A stretch of 64,000 nucleotides of DNA from Forficula auricularia (taxonomy: Eukaryota > Arthropoda > Insecta > Dermaptera > Forficulidae): NCBI GenBank assembly GCA_024734495.1, contig JALMQS010000187.1:5626304-5690303 (forward strand), written 5' to 3'. Positions 1 through 12,179 of this stretch are shown piece by piece. Under the pieces are notes generated by a model, which saw only the letters and a list, made by a program, of their open reading frames with translations, was not told where the DNA came from and ran no database searches. The first letter of the stretch is position 1. The number at the start of each line of letters is the position of its first letter. A program made the position numbers and the translations under genes.

Positions 1-407
1 TTTTCTTCACATTTTTGATGTTTATGTATTCCTAAAGCATTTTTTACGCAGATTTCGAATATGTATTTCTTTTTTAGTTTAGAAGCATTGGAAGGCGAGA
101 ATTAAATATTCAAATGAGCTAGTTTTACCCCTTTTTTTTAATATAAGTTCACCTACAAAATGAGATTAATAATGATTAACGCCAATTTCTTCATATAAAT
201 CTTGGTTAATATATATACTATCGCCCTACTTCATAATATTCTGCTACAATTTGCTACCTTGGAAAATAACGTACAAAGTATTCTCAAAATTAACGCTTTT
301 ATGCAAAATAACTGATAAAAAATTTAAAATAGGTCACTTTGAGAACACTGGTTGATCCCTAATTACAAATATCATTAGAAAAGTTTCATATGGGGCGTCC
401 AGATACA

Positions 408-651
408 CTATGAAAAACATATATACATAGCAAAGATGATATTTTTATGAATTTTGAGATTAGCCTCCCCCCCCCCCAGGGGTCAATTTTAAAAATTGGG
501 TCAAATTGACATGAAAAATGAAATCAGCGCTATGAAAAACATTATATACATACCAAAGATGATATTTTTAAGAATTTTGAGATTAGCCCCTCCCCCTCAG
601 GGGTAAATTTTACAAATTGGGTCAAATTGACATAAAAAATGAACCCAGCGC
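408..651. repeat. two-copy tandem duplication, period about 122 bp
   Basis: Two adjacent copies (408-529 and 530-651) share nearly all bases, including a C-rich run followed by AGGGGT and the phrase AAATTGGGTCAAATTGACAT. They differ by scattered substitutions and C-run length. No open frame runs through. Nothing else is recognised between 1 and about 1050. Confidence 0.8.
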
Positions 652-1059
652 TATGTAATCACCCCATGTTAGAAGTTTCAGAATTTTGGCCCCCTAAATT
701 GGGTTTTGGCCCAATGTGCGGCGGCTGCCTGAAGGTCGGACTTAGCATATAATTTACTCAAAAAAATTTTTTTTTGCTTAACTGTATTTAAAAATGTCTG
801 AAACTTAGAGAAAAAATTATTTTCAACCATGATTTTTTATTCATGAAAGATAATTTATTTTCATGGAGGGCTGTATGTCTAGATTCCAATACCCACGTAA
901 ACTCAAGAACGAAACGTCGAATAAATTTCCTTCTGATTGCGAAATGTTTGTATTTCAAATTAAGAGAATTGATTAAATTTTGGGCTCTAATTTTAAAATA
1001 AAAAAAATATCATTTTTTGAATAATCCTATTGAGATTTTAAGGCGTTGTTATGATATAT

Positions 1060-1960
1060 AGAAGGGGTACCGCTACTAACCTTAACTTTGCGAGCCGCAA
1101 ATTTATAAAACTGTTTCAAAGGGAGCCACATTTTTTGGAGATTAATTAATGTTTTATTAAAAAAAGACACATTTTTTTTATTTTATAAAATATAAATGAA
1201 GTAACATAAATATTTTTGCTCTACTAACTTATAACATTACAAATTAATTTAATTTTTGTATTATTATTTTTTTAATTTAATTATTATACAGGGTGGGGCA
1301 TAAAGATCTACCACATTTTGAAGAGATATAAAAAAAATGAAAAAATTTAACTAGAAAAAAACTAAATATATTTTTGAAAAGAAAATAAATGGATTTTTTT
1401 TAATGTATTTTAAATATTATCAGACAAAAAAAAGGGGGTGGGGGGGGGGGTCAAATAAAAATTCTAGCCCTTTTCACCAAACACAACCAAATTTTGTATA
1501 CATATTCTGTGGATCCTCAGAAGGTTAGAAATTCAAAAACTAACCAAATTTTGTATACGTAGTCTGGTCGAAAGGGCTAGAATTTTCATTTTTGACCCTA
1601 CCCCCATTTTGGGTGGTTAGTTTTTGCATTTCTAGTCTTTTTTGGGGCCACAGAATATGTATACAAAATTTGGTTGAGTTTGGTCGAAAGGGCTAGAATT
1701 TTCATTTTTGACCCCCCCCCCCCTTTTTTTTTTGTCTAAAGCATAAAAAATATATTTTATGTTCTTTTCAAAAATATATTCAGTTTCTTTCTAGTTAAAT
1801 TTTTTCATTTTTTATACCTCTTCAAAATGTGGTAGATCTTTATGCCCCACCCTGTACTTTTTAAAATCAGTATTATTCAAGAGGGTTCAAGAGCCGCACG
1901 AGATTGACTGAAGAGCCGCATGCGGCTCGCGAGCCACGTTGTGGCCAACCTCTGATATAT
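1060..1960. mobile_element. hAT-like element remnant with GAGCCGC-rich ends
   Basis: Both ends carry GAGCCGC / GCGGCTCGCGAGCCAC words (1090-1130 and 1890-1950), and the right end reads GTGGCCAACCTCTG. This resembles the ends of hAT-type non-autonomous elements. It is interrupted by the MITE at 1289-1854 and has no transposase. The family call rests on remembered end motifs only. Confidence 0.4.
1289..1854. mobile_element. TA-flanked MITE with CAGGGTGGGGCATAAAG ends
   Basis: The first and last ~45 bases are inverted copies (CAGGGTGGGGCATAAAGATC at the left, its complement at the right). TA lies immediately outside both ends, as for Tc1/mariner-type MITEs. The arms continue inward, so the whole unit is a hairpin. 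It contains C- and G-runs and two copies of the ACAAAATTTGGTTG repeat word seen elsewhere in the window. No coding capacity. Confidence 0.75.
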
Positions 1961-2497
1961 AGTATCGATATAATTTCAATTTTTTTGATTTAATAAATTG
2001 ATTAAACTAAACATTTTAAAACCCACTAATATATTAGTTTATTACAAATAATTTAGACATATAAAATAATTAAGAAATTGAATTTATTCCAAGTTAATTA
2101 AAATAAAATGTAAATTTATAATACTTTATTAGAGCTATATTTAAATTTATTTATAGCTAGGTTAGCGGAGAACGTACAAAATCTTGAAAAAGTTTTTACT
2201 TTTTCTAATTTTTAGCTTTCATTAAAACACAATCCTATTTGATGGATATGCATTTCATTTCAAAAAAATCAAAAAAAAATCTGGATCTTGGTTGCATGGT
2301 TGCATGGTGTAATTATTCATATGATATATTTTTACTTTATCTTGTTTAGTCTAATATTACAGTTGGGTCTACCGCAATAACTTTCTCCTTCAACTGTAGA
2401 TAATTTCGTAGGGTCATGAATGAAAATAAGCCGGCTAAGTGCGAGTCGAAAGAAGATATATATTTTAAATTGACAAGTTATATATATATATATATAT

Positions 2498-3650
2498 TAG
2501 GGTGGGTCAAAAAAATCCATTATTTTTCTTTTACAAGTGACACGGAAAAATGGGTTGCTAGACACCTTAAAAAAATTCTTTCTAAATATGAGCTCTTAAT
2601 TTTAATAAGATCCTCCGCATCGAAGTTTTTTATTTTTTTCTCAGTCCAATAGATAAAAATTCATACCTCACCATTAATTGATTTTACAGAAAAATGTTCT
2701 TGAAGAATTTCGTAGGAAATTTAATGCTCTACAAAAAAGTATTTTATATTTTTTCCGTTAACTTCACCATTTGAAAGATATTAAAGATTTAAGCTTTGAT
2801 TATTTTAAGTCAAATTTCATTTTTGTTTATGAATTTTTTAACTCGACAATAAATGGCTATTATGAAATTAGCAATACAAATTTTGTAGAAATTAACTGCT
2901 CTATAAAAAAGGTGTCTTATGTTTTGGCGATTAAATTAAGCGTTCAAAAGATATTCATCATCAAACTTTCATGTGTAAAGATTTTAAGAGTTTTTGATTA
3001 GATATTCGAAAATTAAAAAAATTATAAAAATTATAAAAAAAATTTCAAAAATTTTGAAAATAAAACTCAAATAATACTTATATTAATGACAAAAAATAAA
3101 ATTTGTATGAAATTCATAAATTAAATTGAAATTTTTCGAATATCTAATCAAAAACTCTTAAAATCTTTACACATGAAAGTTTGATGATGAATATCTTTTG
3201 AACGCTCAATTCAATCGCCAAAACACAAGACACCCTTTTTATAGAGCAGTTAATTTCCTATAAAAATTTGTATTGCGAATTTTATAATAGCCATTTATTG
3301 TCGAGTTATAAAATTCATAAACAAAAATGAAATTTGTCTTAAAATAATCAAACTTAAATCTTCAATATCTTTCAAATGGTGAGGTTTACGGAAAAAATAT
3401 AAGATACCTTTTTTGTAGAGCATTAAATTTCCTACGAAATTCTTTAAGAACATTTTTCTGTACAATCAATTAATGATGAGGTATGATTTTTTTCTATTGG
3501 ACTGAGAAAAAATAAGAAACTGCGATGCGGAGGATCTTCCTATTAAAATTAAGAGCTCATATTTAGAAAGAATTTTTTTAAGGTGTCTAGCAACCCATTT
3601 TTCCGTGTCACTTGTAAAAAAATAATAATGGATTTTTTTGACCCACCCTA
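2498..3650. mobile_element. 1.15 kb fold-back element with TAGGGTGGGTC ends
   Basis: The left arm (2498 to about 3010) is repeated in inverse orientation on the right (about 3040-3650), with the centre near 3030. The ends are TAGGGTGGGTCAAAAAAATC and its complement, flanked by TATATATA on both sides (an 8-bp duplication is plausible but the flank is low complexity). Short open frames inside (2416-2652, 2771-3001) lie in the arms and have no coding character. Confidence 0.75.
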
Positions 3651-4258
3651 ATATATATATATATTTTCCCAGAAATCAAAAAAACGTATTAAAATTTTAA
3701 TTAAATTATTATTTTTGGGAGGATCGTTTTATTTTTACCTGTCGACGTTCAGAAGTGGTTGAATTAAATTTAAATTCTCAAAGAATTTTCTCATTCTCTT
3801 CTTAACAAGAATGAATTTGATATCTGAAATATTAGAAATTTATAGTCGGAACTCTCGGTATGCGAGACCGGCTCGCACTTCGCAGGCTGATTTTTTTAAA
3901 AATTAATCAGACAGTCAATTCCCTTTTAAGAAATATTTCAAGGTCTTGTTAAAAATTCAAATAAATGGTAAAATTTTAAAAAGACAAGAAATTTCTTAGA
4001 AAGATAAAATAATTATGTACATATTTTAAAACGGTTGCCATTTCCCATTCTATCTATCTACTTCAAAAAGTCAATTTATTTATTAATCCAGAAAATCGCT
4101 ATTGATAATATAATAATTCGTATGAAATATTTAATAAAAAGCTTATATTGTATTAAACTATTCATAATTTAATTTCTGATACAATTATCTTGTAAGGGTT
4201 ACAATTTCTTAATTCTAGTATATATAATAAGCTGACGTGTTCTGATGTGGCCATTCAC

Positions 4259-5015
4259 TTGACTTTACCATACAACCTGGCCCCTCACTTATATTTAATA
4301 TTTAATAAAATTATTTATAATCATGATTGGTTGAGTTTGGTACAAGAGCCTATATTTTCATTTTGTGACCATACACCCCCCCCCCCCTACGCCCCATTTT
4401 GGGTGGTTAGTTATTGCATTTTTAGATTACTGTGGGCCCACTGGTTATGTATATAAAATTTGGTTGAATTTGGTACAAGAGCGTAGATTTTCATTTTTTG
4501 ACCATACATATTTTGGGCGGCTAGTTTTTGCATTTTTAGACTTCTAGGGTCCCACTGATTATGTATACAAAATTTGGTTGAGTTTGCTCAAATGGCCTAA
4601 ATTTTTAATTTTTAACCCCCCCTCCCTTAATTTTGGGTCGATATGCACCAAAATCTAATCAGCTCTTAATCTCAATGGACCAAAACTACGTGTGAAATTT
4701 GGTTTCGATATTCAAACTAGTTTTTGAGCTAGCTCATCCACAAAATTTGGTAACGAACAGACTAACTAACTAACTAACAAACAACCAGACAGACTAAAAG
4801 ACATTTTGACAAAACAATTATTATCTCAAAAAATGTAATTTTTTCGATGTTCACTTATTAGGGCTTTTTTGTAGACCGAAATGCCATGGTTTCGCTCAAT
4901 TTTTTTAATCAAAATAGTTTCAGCCGTTTTTGAGATATATCGAAAAAAAGAAGGAAAAAAACTTTTTTCTTGCACGATTACAATACTTGGCCATACCCTG
5001 TATGGTAAAGTAATA
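4259..5015. repeat. C-rich repeat element, TTTACCATACA ends (copy 1)
   Basis: This element begins with CTTTACCATACAACCTGGCC and ends with the near-inverse TGTATGGTAAAG. It holds several ~110 bp internal units: C-run, TTTTGGGTGGTTAGTTTTTG, GGGTCCCACTGATTATGTAT, ACAAAATTTGGTTGAG. Further copies are at 13300-14105 and 27610-29072. No protein is recognised. Confidence 0.65.
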
Positions 5016-5221
5016 GTATTTGTAATCATCTTTTAGTGGATTTTAAAATAAAAAAAAACTTTTTAATTAATCAAGTGAAATTAAAAAACACCTACTAATT
5101 TGTTTAGTATTCTTTTATGATAACAAAGCCTTAAAATCATTCCAAAAAAAATATATTTTCTGCTTTTTTTAAACCCGAAGTTCTGAAATGAGTAAGCCCA
5201 AAATCTAATAGGTTCTTCACA

Positions 5222-5760
5222 TTAGATATATAAATATTTTGACACTAGAACAAACTTTCTATGACTTTTTGTACTTGAGATTCCGGGAGTATCGGAATCT
5301 AAACGCACAGTCACTCCGACATACAGACAGAAAAAATAATAATAATTAAAATTAATAAAGAGAAATAAAGAGGTTGTCCTCTGCCCGGTGCAAATAAACA
5401 TACACACATATATATCTGTATATATTATATATATTATTAATATATATTATTTATTTGTTTGAGACTATAGTTTCGAAGCTTGGCCCTCATCATCAGTCTT
5501 TTTTAATTTTAACTGGCTCTCGGCTAAGATAAAAAAATTTCAATATCCATGCGATACTGACCCCATGAAAAATAATATTTATAATTAATAAAAAGACTGT
5601 TGATGAGGGCCAAACCTTCGAAACTATAGTCTCAAACAAATAAATAATATATATACAGATATATATTTTTGATATATATGTGTGTATGTTTATTTGCACC
5701 AAACAGAGGACACCCTCTTTGTTTCCCTTTATGAATCAACAACTCTGCTATTCTCGGCAA
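5222..5760. mobile_element. fold-back element with hammerhead-like cores in both arms
   Basis: This is an inverted repeat whose arms read, outward, AGACTGATGATGAGGGCC, a hairpin, GAAACTATAGTCTC, then an AT-rich tract and CAGAGGACAACCTCTTTG. It ends at right in CTCTGCTATTCTCGGCA. Related copies occur at 29640-29990, 40565-40730, 48950-49120 and 51285-53150. The cores are at 5461-5499 (minus) and 5595-5633 (plus; CTGTTGA, degenerate). Confidence 0.6.
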
Positions 5761-6799
5761 AATAAAAACTTTTCAATTAAATTAAAATTAATTCTAATAT
5801 ACCTACAATAATATTTGTAATCAACTATTAGTGGATTTTAAATTAAATAAACTGCAACGGATCTTTTTTGTGGTCCCCAAGGTACTTAATTAGGACATTA
5901 AATTTCATCAAAATTGGTTAATTAGAAAAAACAAAAAAGTACTGAAATAAAGTACTAATGTTTGTGGGCCGATATGTACCAAAAACTAATCAGCGCTTCA
6001 TTTTGTTAAAATAATGCTAGGATTTCAATTTCATTTCAATCGGTGCAACGGTGTGGAAAAAATCGTGGACGAAAAAAACGATAACATACATCCATCCCCG
6101 CATTGGATAAAGTAAAAGCACATGTTAATTAATTTGTTTATTTATATATTATCATAACATTCATAACAAAGCCTTAAAATCAATCAAAAAAAAATTCTGC
6201 TTTATTTAAACTGGAATTCTTTAAGAGAGTGAGCCGAAAATCTAATAGGTTCTTCACATTAGAAATATTATATTAATACTTTGACACCAGAACAAGCTTT
6301 CTACGATTTTTTTTCTTGAATTATCGGAAGTATAGGAATTCAGACACACGGACTTAGAAAATCATGTATGAAAATTATTATTCTCAGTTTTGAGTAAGAT
6401 TTAATGATTTTTCTTATAAAATATTTATAATTGACTAAAAACGAAACTAAATAAGCCTTCGAAACATATTCTCAAATTAATAGTAAAATATATGTAATTT
6501 TTATGTAATAATTTACATCAATCAGATGAGGCACTCTTTTCATAAATTCACCAATTTCGCAATTCATAGAATTTTTTTTTTAAGAATTATTAAAATAGTG
6601 AACTTTAGCAAAGAAAAATAAATATAAATTCTCGATTAAACTTAACTAAAAATAATTATTAATTATTTAAGTAAATTACAATGTTCAATAATATAAGTAT
6701 TATAATTATATAAGTATTTATTTAAATTGAAAAGATGGAATAATTAAAACTATACTTTTTATTGTAATTCATTTTTATTTTTATTGTTTTTTGATGGTT

Positions 6800-7070
6800 T
6801 TGGACACAAAAATAAAACAAATCTTTTATAGAAAACAATCTAAATACTTTTATTGGAAATTCAAACGTTTCTAGAGAATTTCTCCTTTTATCAATAGAAT
6901 TTAATTTTTTTTTTTTTGAATTTTAATATTTTCAAACAATTTTTAAATTAACTCTTTTTTTTAATTCTATTGATAGAGGGAGAAATTCTCTAGAAAACGT
7001 TTGAATTTCCAATAAAATTTTTTAGACTGTTTTTCTATAAAAGATTTGTATTTATTTATGTAAACATATC
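6800..7070. repeat. inverted repeat, AAACGTTT-TCTAGAGAATTTCTCC arms
   Basis: Arms at about 6826-6895 and 6960-7045 are complementary (AAATCTTTTATAGAAAACA and AAACGTTTCTAGAGAATTTC on one side, their inverse on the other). Related arms recur near 17090, 27400 and 37130. No coding content. Bases 5760-6800 hold a diverged second copy of the 5050-5350 repeat and AT-rich DNA. Confidence 0.6.
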
Positions 7071-7527
7071 TTTACTTAAAATCAAGCAGAGGACAACCTC
7101 ATTGATATCCCTCTAAAAATAAATATATAATTAAATATTTTCCTATAGTGAGGCTATTGTTTCGAATACTCCGACTTATATAAATATTTCAGGCAAATAT
7201 TCAATAGCTGTTTTTAAGTTAAAAATAAAATATTTATTTCATTCATTAAATATAGGCATATATATATATCTATATAAACTGTGGATTGGTTTTTTTACCG
7301 GGGTTTTTAAGAAATTATTTTCAAAAGTAAAACGGGAAACTATTGGTTTCGAGGCACTGTCTCTCTGTCTGTGTGTCTGTATGGCTGAGTGTCAGAGGAT
7401 TATATTCCGTAAAATAAATAAGATACCGACTATTCATTGTCTCCGAAATCAAAAATTGTATTAAAATTTTAAACATTTGATTATTTTGAGGAGGGGAAAT
7501 TTTTTGTTTTTTGGGTTCGAAAATAAA

Positions 7528-8341
7528 AATAAACTGCAACGGATCGTTGCTAAACTTTATCCAAATTCATTTGAAATATTAATATGTTTATTCCTTTATT
7601 ATTAATCAGATATCACTTGCAATTTGCAGTTCATGTTGACTTCAATTCAAAAATAATGATCGATTCTCATTTAATACTTGAGGAATAACAATTCTACATT
7701 GGATTTTTGACGTTTCGGTTATTATTGGTAACCATTGCTGAAGACATGGAGGAATAGGCTTAAAATCAAAAATAACGATCGATTCTTATTGCATTCCATT
7801 TTTGATGTTTTGACTATTAATGGCAGCGTCAAGCTTGGAGTTGTTTATCATAAAAGAATTTAGTCTTTTTGATTTTAAGTCGATTCTTCCATGTTTTCAG
7901 TAGAGGTTGCTATTAATAGTCAAAACATCAAAAATGGAATTCAATAAAGTTATTTCTCTAGTATTAGATAAGAATCGATCGTTGTTTTTTATTTTAAGCC
8001 AATTCCTTCATGTCTTCAGCAATGGTTACCAATAATAATCGAAGCGTCAAAAATCCAATGTAGAATTGTTATTCCTCAAGTATTAGATGAGAATCGATGG
8101 CTATTTTTGATTTTAACTCGATTCCTCCATGCCTTCAGCAATGGTTACCAATAATAACCGAAACGTCAAAAATCCAATGTAGAATGGTTATTTCAGGAGT
8201 ATTAAAAATGAGAATCGATCATTATTTTTGCATTAAAGTCAACATGAACTGCAAATTGCAAGTGATATCTGATTAATAATAAAGCAATAAACATATTAAT
8301 ATTTGTATAAATTTTAGCAACGATCCGTTGCAGTTTATTTT
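7528..8341. mobile_element. fold-back MITE, AAACTGCAACGGATCGTTGC ends
   Basis: Outer ends AAACTGCAACGGATCGTTGC (7528) and the inverse (8315-8341) enclose inverted arms with ATCAGATATCACTTGCAATT. Inside are several ~110 bp units in alternating orientation containing TTGACGTTTCGGTTATTATT and CATTGCTGAAGACATGGAGG. No protein. Confidence 0.7.
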
Positions 8342-8561
8342 ATCATAGTGTGAAGGTAAACGTAAACATGTAGAGATCTTTTTGTAATCATCTTTTTAAT
8401 CATTTGGCCTATAGATTTATCAATGTTAGTAATTCTTATTATACTTACTATTATCTTAACATCAACAAATAAACAAACAAATAAATAAATCAATTTTTCT
8501 TATTTGCTATATTATTTTTAATGATAAGATATTAATTAATCACCAACAGAAAAATTGATAT

Positions 8562-8611
8562 TTTACTGAAGATGGACGCTTGAAGCCTTGAAGTTGTCCG
8601 AAACGTTCAAA
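8562..8611 (+). ncRNA. hammerhead-like core (candidate)
   Basis: The order is CTGAAGA (8566-8572), T, GGAC ... GTCC hairpin, GAAACGTT, then CAAA. The outer stem is weak here (TTT/AAA only). Same module as at 11209-11250, which has better closure. Inferred structure; no activity data. Confidence 0.3.
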
Positions 8612-9088
8612 TAATAAATGAAAAAATATTTGTATTTTCATTTAGACCAGCGGTCGGGGAACCGGTGTAAATTACCTAAATGGGGTAAAAATGAAACTAT
8701 CGGGGGTAAAAAGGACATTTTGTAAAAAATTTTATTTTATAAACTATTATAGTATTGTTAGTTTGATAGCTTTTACCAGGAATTCAAAATCTTAAAATTA
8801 ATAAAAGTTAAAAAAAAATATATAAAAACAATAATAAACGTTGTGCGTTTTTTGTCATGATGAGTATTCGTATATTTTTATTCTTTTAACAAAATCTTTT
8901 TAAAAAGCAGTCAGTTAAACCCGGCAAGAACAGAAATCGGCTGAATGCCGAGGATTGTATTCAAATTGCGCTCACGTCAATAAGTTCTAATTTTGAAGTC
9001 ATTTTAGCGAAAATTGAAACAACATAATTTTTCTAAAACGTAAAAGCGTTTTGAATTATGTTAATTTTTACAGCGATGCTCTGTAACT

Positions 9089-9745
9089 TTTTAACCGACT
9101 TCAAAAAAGGAGGAGGTTCTCTATTCGACTGATTTTTTTTTTGTCTATGTTACCTCATATCTCCGCCAATTGTGAACCGATTTTGAAAAAAAATTTGCAT
9201 TGGGTTCAGTCTACCTTCCGATTGGTCCCATTTTTTTCATAGGTATTAGACCTTTTTTGTTAGGTTTGCTCATGCCTAACTTCTTTGTTTATAAACCGAT
9301 TTAGATGATTCTTTTTTTATTGGAAGGGGGTATCTTAGGGATGGTCCCATATTAATTTGGTCAAGTTCTGATGATATGATCACTATTAATAACATCACTA
9401 AAAAGAGAAAAATAAAAATAATTTTAAGAAAAAATAAAACCGACTTCAAAAAAATTAAATGCAACAAATAAAATACACTAAAAGTTATAAAATAATTATT
9501 AACTTATTTAGTTACAACTAAACTACGAAATATTAACATGAAATTACTTTTTTAAGTCGGTGCCAAACATATACGTTTTATGAATCGCATTGGCACCGAG
9601 TACAAAAAGTAATTTCATGTTAATATTTCGTAGTTTAGTTGTAACTAAATAAGTTAATAATTATTTTATACCTTTTAGTGTATTTTATTTGTTGCATTTA
9701 ATTTTTTTGAAGTCAGTGAAGTCGGTTTTACTTTTTTCTTAAAAA
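9089..9745. repeat. dispersed repeat, ACCGACTTCAAAAAAGGAGG type (copy 1)
   Basis: The left part starts ACCGACTTCAAAAAAGGAGG and continues with CAATTGTGAACCGATTTTGA. A perfect inverted pair at about 9475-9570 / 9600-9665 surrounds AAGTCGGTGCCAAACATATA. The same arrangement recurs at 16571-17655. No coding sequence identified. This sequence type is common in arthropod genomes; its superfamily is not assigned here. Confidence 0.6.
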
Positions 9746-10627
9746 TTATTTTTTTGCTTCTAAACTAAATAGTTTACGTTTCAAATTTCAAGGCTCTGCG
9801 ACTTTCCCAAGACGAGATATGAATGATTAAAATATTTATTTTCCGACATGACTAATTTACACCCCTTCCTTTATTTTGACCCTTTTAAATCCTGAAGAAG
9901 GAGGTACGATCCTTCGAATTGTCGGATTTTTTAAGAGAATAAAATTGATATTCTATTAAATTACTTTATAGAAAAATATCTTTATTTAATCAAATTGGCA
10001 AATTCTAATATATAATATCATTTGTAATGATCTATTAGTGCAATTTAAAATAAAAAAAAACAATTAATTTTATTAAAAATAAATTGAAAGAAATGTAATT
10101 ATAAATTTTTATTCCAACAACCACCTGTGAATAATTATTTTAATTAACAAAAAACCCATCAAAAACAACTTAGCCGAAGATGAGACCGTGATAGATCGAA
10201 TTGTTAACACAAAAACCCCCCTAACCCGTGAATTTCATCCAAATCGTTAGAGCCCTTTTTCGACAAACCGATTCTAAATATATATATATACAAGAATTGC
10301 TCGTTTAATATAATAAGATAAGATACATTTACCTTGCTTTTTTTTGCTTTTCATGTAGGGGTAATAGCGACCTATGGAAAAATATTTTGATGTAATAGCT
10401 AAAAAAGTTCCCCGACCTCTGATTTAGACGGACTGGTAGAATTCCATGCTAAATTGATACAAAGGCAACCCAAGGATAATGAAAAATAAAATTCGGTAAC
10501 TTGAACGTGATTTTCATCATCCGACGTCTATTTAATCTATTGATGATTTTAGTAAGAAATAACAATATTTGAGCACTGATGAAGGTGAAAAAAGGACAGC
10601 TCTTTTGTTTCCTACGTTGACTCTTTT

Positions 10628-10662
10628 AAACCCTGAGGGAAGTTCCTCCGAAACGTCGGTTT
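10628..10662 (+). ncRNA. hammerhead-like core, degenerate first box
   Basis: AAACC, then CTGAGGGA-AGT-TCCTCC, GAAACGTC, then GGTTT. The outer strands AAACC/GGTTT pair and close exactly after GTC. The first core box is altered (CTGAGGG). The related copy at 43450-43493 has TGAACC/GGTTCA in the same place. Confidence 0.3.
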
Positions 10663-10719
10663 TTAAGATGATGAAAATAAATTATTTTATTTTGATTAGT
10701 TATGTGTTATGTCCATCGA

Positions 10720-11115
10720 TTAAATTATTAAAGGTGTTATAGGGAAATAAGGACTATATCTTTTATGCAGATAATTTATATTTCATTGCCAAAACGTTTC
10801 GTCAACCTTGTTGACTTCTTCAGGGCTCAAATAGTTAACTTCGCTGCATATTTGTCATTTTTATAATTATTCTTTCTTAGTAAACATATCTTATAATTAA
10901 CAAGTTTTAAAAAAAGAAAAAATTTTCAATCTGATTGATGTTGATGACTTGCCTTGATATGTTTACTAAGAAAGAATAATTATAAAAATGACAAATATGC
11001 AGGGAAGTTAACTATTTCAGCCCTGAAGAAGTCAACAAACTTGACGAAACGTTGGCAATGAAATATAAATTATCTGCATAAAAGATTTAGTCCTTATTTC
11101 CCTATAACAACTTTA
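10720..11115. repeat. 400 bp fold-back with hammerhead-like cores in both arms
   Basis: The left arm (TTATAGGGAAATAAGGACTA...) is inverted at 11040-11110. Both arms carry GCC-CTGAAGA-A-GTCAA...TTGAC-GAAACGTT-(TT)GGC: at 10788-10826 on the minus strand and at 11020-11056 on the plus strand. Centre near 10915. Confidence 0.65.
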
Positions 11116-11208
11116 AAAAAATTATTTTATTTTTTTATTATCCTTGGGCTGCCTTTGCATCAATATAGCATGGAATTCTACTAGACGGTCTCCAAACGAA
11201 AATTACTA

Positions 11209-11250
11209 TTTGAACGTTTCGGACACCTTCAGGTGTTCATCTTCAGCAAA
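11209..11250 (-). ncRNA. hammerhead-like core (candidate)
   Basis: Read on the minus strand: TTTG, CTGAAGA, T, GAACACC-TGAA-GGTGTCC, GAAACGTT, CAAA. The outer TTTG/CAAA pair closes directly after the UU position, where a hammerhead would cut. The hairpin has one mismatch. Inferred structure. Confidence 0.35.
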
Positions 11251-11269
11251 ATAACAATTTTTCTTTTTA

Positions 11270-11540
11270 TGAATTCTGCAATAAATAAAAAGTACCTGGA
11301 GCCACCGAGCGATGCAGGGTAACCAAATTAAAAAAAATACAATATATATAGTACACGCCCCCTGGACCCCCCACCCCCACCCCCGAAACCAGACTCCTCG
11401 CCCCCACCACTGCACCCCCCTCATCCCACCCCGCACACAGTTTTTGCATTTCTAGCTTTCTAGTGGTCTACATATTATGTGTATATTTGTTTACTCGTTC
11501 ACCAATTTGCCCACATTCGTTCATATTGATTAACATTATA
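11270..11540. repeat. G/C-run repeat family, GAGCCACCGAGCGATGC type
   Basis: This reads GGAGCCACCGAGCGATGC, a poly-C region with CGCCCCCTGGACCCCC, then TTTTTGCATTTCTAGCTTTC and GTTCATATTGATTAACATTA. Copies: 14980-15270 (inverted), 17690-17950 (inverted), 37230-37480. Open frames in it (11206-11449) are Gly/Arg/Trp-rich artefacts of the G-runs. Confidence 0.55.
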
Positions 11541-12179
11541 AAAAATAAATAGGAAAATAATAATAATAAAAATAATCGAATAGGATCTGAAATAAAAACA
11601 CAAAATTAAATAAGATTTGTTTCCAAGTTATATAAAAAAAAAAAACCACTTCAACCACTTTATTTGTAAACACACCTGTTTTATTATGAATCCACCTGTA
11701 ATGTTATGATTTAGACACCTGTTAATTAAAAAAAACAATCCTAATTTTACTATAATATAATAATATTTGTTATAACCTATTAGTGGGTTTTAAAATTAAA
11801 AAAACCAATTAATAAATAAAAGATAATTGAAAAAATGTAAACAAACTTTTTTATTGAAATTTTTATCTATAAATAATTACTTTAATTAAGAAAAGATCAA
11901 TTAAGATGAAATTTCTCGAGGTCCAGACCTAGCCAGATCGTTTTCTCATCCTCAAAACTTGTTAATAGAGTTGGTTTCATCAAAATCGGTAGACCCGTTT
12001 TCAAAATAGAACTAAGATACAAATATAAATATATATACAATTTTTGCTCGTTTAATAAGAGTAGATAGATAATAAAAAACACAAAAAAGTATAGTTTTAA
12101 TAATATGTTATTTGAATAATGCGATTTTTGTAATAATAATATTAATAAAATTATGTTGTTTTTTTTTACTTAGGGAAAG

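Noticed and set aside
9889..9938. CTGAAGAAGGAGG...CCTTCGAATTGTCGG as another hammerhead-like copy
   Set aside because: GAATT replaces GAAA and the outer stem is out of register by one base, so it is at best a degenerate relic.
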